Below, piece after piece: positions 1-7,062 of a stretch of 64,000 bases of DNA. Every line of letters starts with the position of its first letter. The first letter of the stretch is position 1. Below the pieces are notes generated by a model, which saw only the letters and a program-made list of their open reading frames with translations, was not told the origin of the DNA and made no database searches. Location: positions 1,922,001 through 1,986,000 of the forward strand of contig JAWKHL010000001.1 in the NCBI GenBank assembly GCA_041394845.1. Reading direction: 5' to 3'. This DNA is from JAHCHG01 sp041394845 (lineage in GTDB: Bacteria; Acidobacteriota; Blastocatellia; Pyrinomonadales; Pyrinomonadaceae). Both the position numbers and the translations under genes were made by a program.

Positions 1-445
1 GGTTTATTCGAAATCTCTGAGGATTTTTGATGGCTCCGTAAAGCACTGTGTCGGGGCGCTTTGAGCGATCCAAAATTCTCACAACCACTTGCGGGTTCCT
101 CAGAAATCGTCCGTATGACTCGGCGATTTCCTTAGCCACTTCCTCGCCGCTTCGGCACAAACCGTAAACCGGTTTCTCCAAAAAATCCACCCCGCTAAGA
201 AATCCCTCCGGCGTGATCGTTCCCCGCCAATCGTGTTCCAGGCTTCCCAGCACGTCGATTTCGATCAAATCCCCGTAATGGATCAGATCCTCTTCTTTCA
301 CATCAGTTTGTTCGGAAACCTCCCCAACAACGGCAGGATTCTCGCCGGGTTCAGTTTTATCTGGCGTTTGGGCTAAAAGAATCATTTGCCCTAAAAGCAT
401 GAGGTGAAAAATTATTGAGAGTTGGTACAGCCTGTTGTATCTCAT
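1..445 (-). CDS. Polysaccharide biosynthesis/export protein (Wza-like), partial
   Basis: The 3' end lies outside the window; about 148 N-terminal residues are visible. The start is an ATG at 445, followed by a hydrophobic signal peptide ending around LLAQ (residues ~5-26). Then comes a Poly_export-type domain: the 'HYGDLIEIDVLG' strand, the 'G.ITPEGFLSG' segment and a 'NPQVVVRILD' strand, which is the normal order in Wza/GumB/EpsA-family proteins. Members of the family form or line the outer-membrane channel for exopolysaccharide export. The SLBB domains expected downstream are not visible here. It is the last visible gene of a minus-strand set with the zinc-ribbon and two-TM proteins, suggesting an exopolysaccharide operon. 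Family assignment rests on motif recognition. Confidence 0.8.
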   Translation of the reverse strand, partial: MRYNRLYQLSIIFHLMLLGQMILLAQTPDKTEPGENPAVVGEVSEQTDVKEEDLIHYGDLIEIDVLGSLEHDWRGTITPEGFLSGVDFLEKPVYGLCRSGEEVAKEIAESYGRFLRNPQVVVRILDRSKRPDTVLYGAIKNPQRFRIN

Positions 446-526
446 CACCAAATTTGACGATCCGAAAGCGCTTTGACTTTGTAAAAATAAACCTTCAATC
501 GGCGAAAATCTAATGCCGATCCTTTT

Positions 527-736
527 CTAAACGTCTGATTCTTGCCTTTCTTTGCTTCTGGAATTTCGCGATGATTTTGAAGAAACCGTTCCCGGAACTG
601 CAAATCCCTTAAACTCCCAATTACAACTATCACAAAGAAGATTATAACGAAAAATAATTTTTGACCACAGAGGAGTTGGACGATAACCTCGTCTGATTCG
701 TTTACTGTAACATCTGGGACATCTTTGGCTAATCAT
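527..736 (-). CDS. Small zinc-ribbon protein
   Basis: A 69-aa protein with two CxxC knuckles (C6/C9 and C35/C38) bracketing a basic segment (RIRRGYRPT) and followed by a 'NWEFKGFAVPG' strand. This geometry is a zinc ribbon. No TM or signal peptide is visible. Its ATG overlaps the end of the upstream two-TM gene by 8 bases, which argues for translational coupling. The stop is 81 bases before the export-protein start. I recall similar short ribbons next to exopolysaccharide genes in Blastocatellia, but its role is unknown. The C-terminal 20 residues are charged and probably disordered. Confidence 0.7.
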   Translation of the reverse strand: MISQRCPRCYSKRIRRGYRPTPLWSKIIFRYNLLCDSCNWEFKGFAVPGTVSSKSSRNSRSKERQESDV

Positions 737-1733
737 TTTTTTTATTGCGTGAAATGGTTTTCCTACCAGGTGCTTTTTCTTGAAGTTGTCTGATTATTTC
801 TATTTCTGAGTTTATTCTTTCGGCAATGACTTCTTTTTCCGTGCTCCTGACATTTTCCCGGGCCAGATAAAAAAGTGCATCCCGATAAAGACTGATTGCT
901 TTTTGGTATTCCTGCTTGAATTTTTCCTTCTCGGCTTGTTCGATCCAATGGGAAATCTTGATCGAGGCGGAAAATTCCTCTAATGCAGCCTTTGAATCGA
1001 CCAACTTTTCCTCTTCCGGATAAAACTGCAAAGCTGAATCAATCACTGCCTGCGCCCTTTGCACCAATTCGATTTTATCGGCCAGTTCAACTTGTTTGTT
1101 GGCCTCCTCGGTGCATAACCGGGATTCGATCTGAACCCAACTGAGGAGATGAAAACGGTGCAATTCTTCAACTATCTCCTTTCCTCTCCGCAACGCCGGA
1201 AGCCGAGGCGAACCAATTCCGGCCGTTTCCAACTGTTTTTTATTGAGGTTCAAATATTCATTACACATCTCGAAAACCTCCCAGTGCCCGTCGGGCAAAT
1301 GGGTCAGAATTCTGGCGGCTTGTGATTTTTTCTGAATTCCCTGAATAATCGCGGCATGTTTTTTGAGACTCAGGCGATTCCGGTCGCGTTTAACCTTCGA
1401 GTGTAGGGAAACATTTTTGAGGTTATAATCGAGTTGCTTTTCCGCCAACAAATACCTTTGCCTGACTTTTTTCAGAAACACTTCCCGCAAGAAAACCGCA
1501 CCGCCAAGCACGAAACTGGCGCTTAGCCCTGCCATAATCCATGGAGTTTCCTCGCCTCCCTCCTGCAAAATCCCCCAAATCAGAAAGAAGACCGAAATGC
1601 TGATGGCAACGGATAAAATGTAAAAACTGGATGCCGGCAACCAAAAGGGGCGCCGATATTGATTCCGAATTCGATTTTTTCTGCCAACGGAATATTTGGG
1701 TGAAGGATAATTATTTTTTCTGTTGCTTGCCAA
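729..1733 (-). CDS. Two-TM protein with cytoplasmic coiled-coil/TPR-like region
   Basis: About 334 aa. After a basic N-terminus there are two closely spaced hydrophobic helices (roughly residues 34-56 and 64-84), then a long, charged, helix-rich domain with a C-terminal TPR-like stretch (FKQEYQKAISLYRDALFYL). No ATG is available near the N-terminus. I chose the TTG at 1733 because GGAGA lies 7 bases upstream; a TTG at 1757 is the alternative. The gene overlaps the zinc-ribbon gene by 8 bases and probably starts the visible part of the exopolysaccharide-type operon. Helical hairpins of this kind occur in chain-length or assembly factors, but I see no Wzz motif. Function unknown. Confidence 0.6.
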   Translation of the reverse strand: MASNRKNNYPSPKYSVGRKNRIRNQYRRPFWLPASSFYILSVAISISVFFLIWGILQEGGEETPWIMAGLSASFVLGGAVFLREVFLKKVRQRYLLAEKQLDYNLKNVSLHSKVKRDRNRLSLKKHAAIIQGIQKKSQAARILTHLPDGHWEVFEMCNEYLNLNKKQLETAGIGSPRLPALRRGKEIVEELHRFHLLSWVQIESRLCTEEANKQVELADKIELVQRAQAVIDSALQFYPEEEKLVDSKAALEEFSASIKISHWIEQAEKEKFKQEYQKAISLYRDALFYLARENVRSTEKEVIAERINSEIEIIRQLQEKAPGRKTISRNKKND

Positions 1734-1868
1734 GGTTAAATCTCCACACGGTGACAACTATTGCAATTAATTTTTCCGACAGGATATGAAGATATGTTAA
1801 TAGATAGTTAATTTTTCGGCAAAAGTTGTCAATTCGAAATTAGCTTTCCTAAAAAATTACCGGTTTGT

Positions 1869-1874
1869 TATAAT
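1869..1874 (+). promoter_or_regulatory. Extended -10 promoter element
   Basis: TGTTATAAT is a perfect extended -10 (TGnTATAAT). There is no clear -35 at 17 bases. The predicted +1 (about 1881) falls on or next to the ATG at 1882, so the transcript would be leaderless or nearly so. Confidence 0.55.
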
Positions 1875-1881
1875 TTTTCGT

Positions 1882-2040
1882 ATGAAAAAAACAAAGAAGA
1901 AAACTGAACGACCGATCTTCGACTCGATTCGAAAACCGACGGCTCCGCCCGGTCAAAAAATTGGCAAATCAAAACCCGATGAAAAGGTCTATCCCTCAAA
2001 ACGCAATGCCAAGCACAAGAAAACGGAAGAAATAAACTAA
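1882..2040 (+). CDS. Small conserved basic protein (52 aa)
   Basis: A 52-aa, very Lys-rich protein. Beyond the lysines it has a distinctive core (RPIFDSIRKPTAPPGQ) and a 'KRNAKHKK' tail, which I recall from short conserved hypothetical proteins of Acidobacteriota. No membrane segment or signal peptide is visible. The ATG follows the extended -10 so closely that translation is probably leaderless. The next gene starts one base after its stop, so the two form an operon. Function unknown; the charge suggests nucleic-acid or ribosome binding, which is inference only. Confidence 0.55.
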   Translation: MKKTKKKTERPIFDSIRKPTAPPGQKIGKSKPDEKVYPSKRNAKHKKTEEIN

Positions 2041-2041
2041 G

Positions 2042-2281
2042 ATGAACATTTTCAAGAGTTTTTACCAAAAAATGGTCCGCCCCAACGTTTGGGCCCGTCC
2101 CAAGATGATGGTAACTTTCCGCGCCGAAATCATGCCCGGGAAAAGCCGTGAAGAAAGAACCTTTCAAGTTGAAGAGGTTCTAAGAAACGGGCGTGTCATC
2201 CTGACAGGATTTGCCGGAGAACATCGGGAGAGCCAATTCGAGCCGGTCAATTTCAAAAGAGAGAAAACCGAAAACGACTAA
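2042..2281 (+). CDS. Small hypothetical protein (79 aa)
   Basis: A 79-aa soluble-looking protein whose ATG is one base after the stop of the 52-aa gene. The composition is mixed, with a beta-rich centre (MMVTFRAEI ... FQVEEVLRNGRVILTGFAGEH) and charged ends. The central part reads like a small barrel or SH3-like fold, but I recognise no family. The operonic position and normal amino-acid composition are the main reasons to believe it is real. Confidence 0.5.
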   Translation: MNIFKSFYQKMVRPNVWARPKMMVTFRAEIMPGKSREERTFQVEEVLRNGRVILTGFAGEHRESQFEPVNFKREKTEND

Positions 2282-2293
2282 ACCCATTCCAAG

Positions 2294-3067
2294 CTACCAC
2301 TCATACTTTTTCCCAACCGTCAGCACATGTAAATTTTCAATCTTCAGTTCATCCAGTTGTCCGACTATTTCATCCCGATACATCGGTTTTAAATTTATTA
2401 CAAAGACCGGACATTTTTGTTTTAATTTTTTAAGTTCTTTTTTGAGAACATCAGGGGTCAAATGATGCGAAACCTCTGCCAGATCCTTGAGTTGATTCGG
2501 GAAAGCGCATTCGACCAAAACCGCGTTGAGTTTCTTCTCCCCGTTGACCATTTCCCAAAAGTCCTTCATCTTGGCGGTGTCGCTGCTGAGAGCGATCGTC
2601 GATTTCCCGTCCGAAATAATAAAACCGACCGAAGGAACTTTGTGGTTGACATTGACGGCTTTCAAATTTAAATGTTTGACCTTGAACTCTTTTCCGACAT
2701 TAAAGGGCTGGTATTGTAAGACCGCTCCGTTGACATTTGTAAGTTCCGAAAAACGGGGATAAACATCCCAGTTGAAAACATTCGCCTCTAAAACATCGAT
2801 TACTTCTCTCGTCGCATAAATGTTGATCGGATTTCTCAAGGTGGCGAACAAATCATCGATAAAAAGAGGAAGCCCGGCAATGTGATCCAAATGAGCGTGG
2901 GTCAAAACTATGTCCCGAATTTGTTCTTTTTGGCAATTTGTAGTTGCCATCGCCAAACTGCCGGCATCAATGGCCACCCTGTCATCAATTACAAAACACG
3001 ACAGGTGCTGACGACTGGACGTGCAACCGTTCTCATCAAAGGTGCTGGGAAGTAGCTGAAGTTGCAT
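2294..3067 (-). CDS. MBL-fold metallohydrolase, cyclic-nucleotide phosphodiesterase-like
   Basis: A 257-aa protein starting at an ATG (3067). It carries the metallo-beta-lactamase signature HAHLDH (H57, H59, D61, H62), preceded by the 'AIDAGSLA' strand typical of class II cyclic-nucleotide phosphodiesterases. Later metal ligands fit 'NHKVPSVGF' and 'SSDTA'. The family binds two metal ions and hydrolyses phosphoesters; class II PDEs cleave cAMP or cGMP. No signal peptide is seen, so it is probably cytoplasmic. It converges on the 79-aa gene with a 12-base gap and stands alone. Substrate is inferred; another MBL phosphodiesterase activity is possible. Confidence 0.75.
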   Translation of the reverse strand: MQLQLLPSTFDENGCTSSRQHLSCFVIDDRVAIDAGSLAMATTNCQKEQIRDIVLTHAHLDHIAGLPLFIDDLFATLRNPINIYATREVIDVLEANVFNWDVYPRFSELTNVNGAVLQYQPFNVGKEFKVKHLNLKAVNVNHKVPSVGFIISDGKSTIALSSDTAKMKDFWEMVNGEKKLNAVLVECAFPNQLKDLAEVSHHLTPDVLKKELKKLKQKCPVFVINLKPMYRDEIVGQLDELKIENLHVLTVGKKYEW

Positions 3068-3177
3068 ATTCGGAAATACGGGAAATTCAGGCTCGGGGCA
3101 AAATTCAAAACGCTTTTATCATAATACCTTACAAGTCAACTATTAAATATATCAGCCGGTGTTTTTTTATTTCCGCT

Positions 3178-3939
3178 CTATCTGGCGCAGGTTTGGGCCC
3201 GCCCCCCATCGATAGAATAAGTACCGCCGGTAATCCACGAAGCCTTTTCAGAAGCAAGAAAATAGATCAATTCGGCTACATCCGATGGCTGGCCGACCCG
3301 CCCCAGAGGATGCGTTTCTTCCGAATGTTTTAGAAATTTTTCGTAATCCTCCTCCTTCATCCCCGAACGTTTGTGCAATTTTGTCACAACCACCCCCGGA
3401 TTGACGGCATTAACCCGTATTTTTTTCGGAGCCAGCTCCAGTGCAGCGCAGCGGGTGAGTTGATCGACCGCGGCTTTGGAAACGCAATAGGCCAATACGT
3501 TGGGAAAAGACCGGATTCCGGCGACGCTCGAAACGTTTACAATACTCCCCTGAGTTTTCTCAAGAAAAGGGATGCAGCGATTCATCAAATAAAAAACGGA
3601 TTTAAGGTTGATGCTCATCATTTTGTCCCAATCATCGAGGGTCGTGTTTTCAATCGAACCGTTCAAAATGATACCAGCTGAATTGATCAATGAATCAATT
3701 TGACCGAAGTTTTCAATCGTGTCATTGACGATTCTCTCGACCTGGGTGGTTTCACGGATATCCGCCAGATGGAGTTTTATTTTTCCATCAAGACCGTTGG
3801 CCTCGTCGCGCAAACCGCTCAATTCCTTCTCATTCCTTCCGACGGCTACCACCCTTGCGCCCTTCCTGGCAAAAATCAGAGCCGCCGCCCGACCAATACC
3901 GCTACTTCCCCCCGTGACTATTACGACCTTATCTTCCAT
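3178..3939 (-). CDS. SDR-family NAD(P)-dependent oxidoreductase
   Basis: A 253-aa classical short-chain dehydrogenase. The glycine-rich cofactor loop TGGSSGIG is at 9-16, NSAG at 86-89, the catalytic serine in 'NVSS' near 137, and Y151-x3-K155 (YCVSK) forms the active site. The C-terminal 'ITGGTYSIDGG' is typical of 3-oxoacyl-ACP reductase or glucose-dehydrogenase-like members. The length is standard. The substrate cannot be told from sequence. It is a single minus-strand gene with no obvious operon partner. Confidence 0.85.
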   Translation of the reverse strand: MEDKVVIVTGGSSGIGRAAALIFARKGARVVAVGRNEKELSGLRDEANGLDGKIKLHLADIRETTQVERIVNDTIENFGQIDSLINSAGIILNGSIENTTLDDWDKMMSINLKSVFYLMNRCIPFLEKTQGSIVNVSSVAGIRSFPNVLAYCVSKAAVDQLTRCAALELAPKKIRVNAVNPGVVVTKLHKRSGMKEEDYEKFLKHSEETHPLGRVGQPSDVAELIYFLASEKASWITGGTYSIDGGRAQTCAR

Positions 3940-4039
3940 ACCTTTTGTTTTTGATCCAAGCTTTCAAGCAGTTTAGCATAAAAACCCTTTGAAAAGTCTA
4001 GGCAATAGATTAGAAGCTGAGGCGGGAATATTCTTTTTT

Positions 4040-4078
4040 GGAAAAAAAAATTAGGATAGCCGATTCAGGCTATCCTAT
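4040..4078 (-). terminator. Rho-independent terminator
   Basis: A 10-bp perfect stem (4052-4061 with 4068-4077, loop GATTCA) is followed, on the minus strand, by an uninterrupted T-run. It lies about 70 bases after the stop of the 72-aa minus-strand gene. Confidence 0.75.
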
Positions 4079-4147
4079 TAAAATTACAGGGAATTAAGTT
4101 TATTGTGTCAATGAAATACGGTTTTCCGCACCGGTCGTACCAAAAGG

Positions 4148-4366
4148 TTACACACCGCTGGTTTGCGGTTGTTTTGAGAAAAAGGTCTCCAGAGCCTTTT
4201 TGGTTTCTTCGCGCTTCCGATTCTGGAAATCACTTACCCAATTTGAAACCGTTGAAACCATTTCCCGGGCCGCCGCCTGCTTGCTATTTTTCTTAACCTT
4301 TACGGGGTTTTTGACCTTTTTCACCTCACTCTTTTTGATTATTTTTATTTTTGCTTTCGTAGTCAT
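4148..4366 (-). CDS. Small lysine-rich protein (72 aa)
   Basis: A 72-aa protein with a Lys-rich N-terminal third (KIKIIKKSEVKKVKNP) and an amphipathic C-terminal half (AAREMVSTVSNWVSDFQNRK) that could form one long helix. AGGA sits about 9 bases before the ATG and a strong terminator follows, so it is a self-contained transcription unit. I recall similar short proteins in Acidobacteriota but know no function. The alternating basic and helical character resembles small nucleoid or DNA-associated proteins; that is inference. Confidence 0.6.
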   Translation of the reverse strand: MTTKAKIKIIKKSEVKKVKNPVKVKKNSKQAAAREMVSTVSNWVSDFQNRKREETKKALETFFSKQPQTSGV

Positions 4367-4670
4367 TGCTATTAGTTCCTTTTTTATGAATTGTATTTTT
4401 TATTAATGCAAAGATAATGTATCTTTATTCCCTCAATAATTGCTCCAGCAATTCGGGTGCCATAAACTCAAGACGCGGAAAAAAATTTTTTTTGCGTTTT
4501 TTTTTATGAATTATTTATTTTGCAAACTGCAAAGAATTTCTCCGGTCATTTGTGTTTTGCAATTTTTTAAACGCCCCTTCCAATGTTTTTGTTCCCGGGT
4601 TTTTTCGAAATAACTCCGATTTTCCCGCTGTTTTATTAAGGAACGGATTTTGTCAGTGAAATTGCAAAAA
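4367..4670. other. AT-rich intergenic region
   Basis: About 300 bases without a credible gene, with several homopolymeric A and T tracts around 4480-4515. It separates the divergent 72-aa gene from the membrane-protein pair and must hold the promoter of the 72-aa gene. I see no repeat or RNA fold with confidence. Confidence 0.4.
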
Positions 4671-4687
4671 TTGGCATAAGCCTTGCA
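4671..4687 (+). promoter_or_regulatory. Probable sigma-54 (-24/-12) promoter
   Basis: TTGGCATAAGCCTTGCA matches the sigma-54 consensus (TTGGCAC-N5-TTGCW) with the correct 10-base spacing between GG and GC; the only deviations are T and A in the less conserved CG positions. The predicted +1 is about 4698, a few bases before the ATG at 4704, so the leader would be very short. Confidence 0.55.
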
Positions 4688-4703
4688 CCCTGTTCATTTC
4701 GTG

Positions 4704-5489
4704 ATGAACCCGGAAGACATGATCATTATCTACCTTGCCTGCGGCGCACCGTTCGGGGTCTTTTATTATTTTGACAATAGAAACCGACTGACGGCCGGGC
4801 GCTTAATCATCAAAAGTTTTCTCACTTTTGTGTTTTGGATTCCGTTTTCCGCCAAACTGTTGCAGAGGAAATTTTATTTTTCAAAAGATTCAAATTCTCA
4901 ATTCGATGGAAACGCCAAGGCGGATTCAGCCCTCGATCGGCAAATCTATTCTTTTCAAAAACAATTTGAAGGTTTTTTGAGGGAAAGCAAGATAAAACTC
5001 TCCGTTTATCAATTCAGAGAACTCTTCGAAAGATATGCCGGTCTTTCTTTGACCCTGGCCGATGAAGGTGAAGCCGGGGATTTTGACGCAACGGAATTTG
5101 AAATTTTTCGGATCGCGGAAAATTCCAATGCGGGACTTTCCGACGTCTGCCTCAAAAGACGCAACCGGTTTCGTCTTTCCGTTCATCAAACCAAAGCCCG
5201 TCAGGATTTTTTAATATTTTTGGCCGAATTGTCCGAAGGTCCGGTTGACGGAAAAAAACTTGGCCAAACGGCCGATCGATTTGTTACACTTTTAAAGGAT
5301 CGCGAAGCTCAACAAAAACTTCGCGAAATGTTTGACGAAACTCAGCAAACTCAAAGGGATTTGATCGTCAAAGATGTGGAGAAAGATTTATGGAAAACCG
5401 CAGCGCAACAACAATCACTCGCCAGCCAATCGTCAACCCGCTTGCCGGTTTTGACCGCGACAGCAACGAACTCACCCGGAAAAGATTAA
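4704..5489 (+). CDS. Membrane-anchored hypothetical protein (261 aa)
   Basis: Two hydrophobic segments lie at the N-terminus (IIIYLACGAPFGVFYYF and IIKSFLTFVFWIPFSA), followed by about 190 residues of charged, mainly helical sequence predicted to be cytoplasmic. I chose the ATG at 4704; a TTG at 4683 would overlap the -12 promoter element and is unlikely. No family is recognised. It overlaps the next gene by 100 bases in another frame, so the two are almost certainly co-transcribed. The sigma-54-like promoter in front suggests regulated expression. Confidence 0.6.
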   Translation: MNPEDMIIIYLACGAPFGVFYYFDNRNRLTAGRLIIKSFLTFVFWIPFSAKLLQRKFYFSKDSNSQFDGNAKADSALDRQIYSFQKQFEGFLRESKIKLSVYQFRELFERYAGLSLTLADEGEAGDFDATEFEIFRIAENSNAGLSDVCLKRRNRFRLSVHQTKARQDFLIFLAELSEGPVDGKKLGQTADRFVTLLKDREAQQKLREMFDETQQTQRDLIVKDVEKDLWKTAAQQQSLASQSSTRLPVLTATATNSPGKD

Positions 5490-6064
5490 ATGCACTGCTT
5501 GCGGCCAATGCGGAAATCGCGCGGGAAAAAGCCATGTATTCGTCCGAAAAGGAACGATTTGAGGCCGAACTGATCAAAACCCCCCTGAATAGCGAAAAAG
5601 CTTTTTCCTTATTCGGTTTGATGCTGGGCGCCTTTCCTCCGGCCGCCATCTTTGCCAAAATATTGCTGAACAATGGTTCGTTCCGACCGGATGAAATGTG
5701 GCTGCTTGGAGTTATGGCGGTGGTCAACCTGATTTCGGCGGTCGTCGGTTTTTTCTCCGGAAAACTGATCGGTAAGATTGTTCGTGAAACCGAGAAAATG
5801 GAGTGGTGGAATATGCTTCTTCTGCTTCCGTTTGTCGGAGCCCTGTGGGGAATTATGTCCGGAGGAGCCGGCGGCGTCATTATTTTTATCATCGGAGCAG
5901 TTTTCGGCGCCGGTCTCGGAGCTCTGGTTGGAGCTGCCGCCCTGCCGCTTTTCACGATTTTTCACCGATTACTTAAAAAAGGCGATCTGATCGAAAGAAA
6001 TCAATTTTTGCCCATAGCTTTCGGCATTACCTTTGCCATCTGCGGTTTTATTTTGGGGCTTTGA
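5390..6064 (+). CDS. Multi-pass membrane protein (224 aa)
   Basis: A charged, coiled-coil-like N-terminus (~70 residues) precedes at least four hydrophobic helices, including a very Gly/Ala-rich one (GAVFGAGLGALVGAAAL). The gene begins 100 bases inside the preceding ORF. Both reading frames look coding there, although the end of the upstream protein (Q/S/T-rich) is the less convincing part. No family recognised. The pair may form a membrane complex. Confidence 0.6.
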   Translation: MENRSATTITRQPIVNPLAGFDRDSNELTRKRLNALLAANAEIAREKAMYSSEKERFEAELIKTPLNSEKAFSLFGLMLGAFPPAAIFAKILLNNGSFRPDEMWLLGVMAVVNLISAVVGFFSGKLIGKIVRETEKMEWWNMLLLLPFVGALWGIMSGGAGGVIIFIIGAVFGAGLGALVGAAALPLFTIFHRLLKKGDLIERNQFLPIAFGITFAICGFILGL

Positions 6065-6158
6065 TTTCGTACCGGAATTAATTAAAGGACTTTTGTAACA
6101 ACAATTTCATTAATTGTTAACATTTTGTTAACAACACATCCATATAAGTTAATTCCAT

Positions 6159-6860
6159 ATGAAAAAACATTGCCTGATTATTGTCGCTACAATTTTATTT
6201 TTTTCCCACGGTGTTTTTTCCCAAAACCCGCCCCCGGAAGCCGATGTTCAGTTTTGGAACGAAACTTCCCTGACCTTTCCGCTGCTTAAAACCACAGATG
6301 GAAAAGGGAAAAAATCGAACAGAATCGAGGGGTTTATCACGGGAAATCTGCGTATTGGTCAAAACATTCAGCACTTTGTTGATGAGAGGATCGGGGGCGG
6401 AATAAATTACATCATTAACAAAAACTTTTCGGCTTCGGTCAGCTATTTGTATATTGCAGAACAACCTTACAAAGGTGCCCGGAGAGGCTTTGAAAACCGC
6501 TTAAGATTTGATTTCAACGCCGAGAAAAAATGGAAGAGTTTTTCTTTGAAAGACCGCAACCGGATCGAATATCGAATCAGAAACTCGCGATCCGATTCCA
6601 CCCGTTACCGCAACAAGATCCAATTAAAGGTACCGATCAACCGCGACGGAAGCGAGATCGTCACGCCATTTGTCGCCACCGAACCTTTTTATGATTTCAG
6701 CCAAAGCAAGTGGTCGAGAAACGAATTTTCGGCCGGCATCAGCAAAAAACTCCATAAAACCCTGACCGCCGAATTCTTTTACATGCTTCAGACGAATACC
6801 GGAACCGTGTTAAAGCGGAGGAATATCGTCGGAGCCAACCTCAAATTCAAAATTGATTAG
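6159..6860 (+). CDS. DUF2490-type outer-membrane beta-barrel protein
   Basis: 233 aa. It has a clear signal peptide (HCLIIVATILFFSHGVFSQ). The mature protein is full of alternating amphipathic strands such as 'NFSASVSYLYIAE', 'RNRIEYRIR' and 'EFFYMLQTN', and ends in a hydrophobic strand (VGANLKFKI), as DUF2490 proteins do. The family is predicted to be an outer-membrane barrel of unknown function. The gene has its own upstream AT-rich region with the inverted motif GTTAAC and a very strong terminator after it, so it is monocistronic. Confidence 0.75.
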   Translation: MKKHCLIIVATILFFSHGVFSQNPPPEADVQFWNETSLTFPLLKTTDGKGKKSNRIEGFITGNLRIGQNIQHFVDERIGGGINYIINKNFSASVSYLYIAEQPYKGARRGFENRLRFDFNAEKKWKSFSLKDRNRIEYRIRNSRSDSTRYRNKIQLKVPINRDGSEIVTPFVATEPFYDFSQSKWSRNEFSAGISKKLHKTLTAEFFYMLQTNTGTVLKRRNIVGANLKFKID

Positions 6861-6874
6861 GGACTGAGGATTCC

Positions 6875-6930
6875 AAACAAAAATCGTGGGCAGGGAAAAA
6901 AGCTTTTTTCCCTGCCCACGATTTTTGTTT
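6875..6930. terminator. Perfect 56-bp palindromic bidirectional terminator
   Basis: Two 28-bp arms are exactly complementary with no spacer, centred on AAGCTT. The arms contain a GC core (GTGGGCAGGG) flanked by A/T runs, so it can end transcription in both directions. Confidence 0.85.
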
Positions 6931-7021
6931 TCCGATCAATCCGGCAATTTGATCATTGTCCACAAATCCCCTCCAAATCCCAAAAAATCAATTGCTCCGA
7001 AAAACTTTTTGTTCTGAAAAT

Positions 7022-7029
7022 TGTATAAT
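7022..7029 (+). promoter_or_regulatory. -10 promoter element
   Basis: TGTATAAT, a consensus -10 hexamer, lies 34 bases before the chosen ATG of the histidine kinase. No convincing -35 is seen. Confidence 0.4.
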
Positions 7030-7062
7030 GCTGTTCAGATTTTTTTCGGTTCTTCGGTCGAA

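Noticed and set aside
445..633. A 62-aa minus-strand frame whose stop overlaps the export-protein ATG
   Set aside because: It overlaps the zinc-ribbon gene in another frame, which has clear CxxC pairs; the overlap is probably chance.
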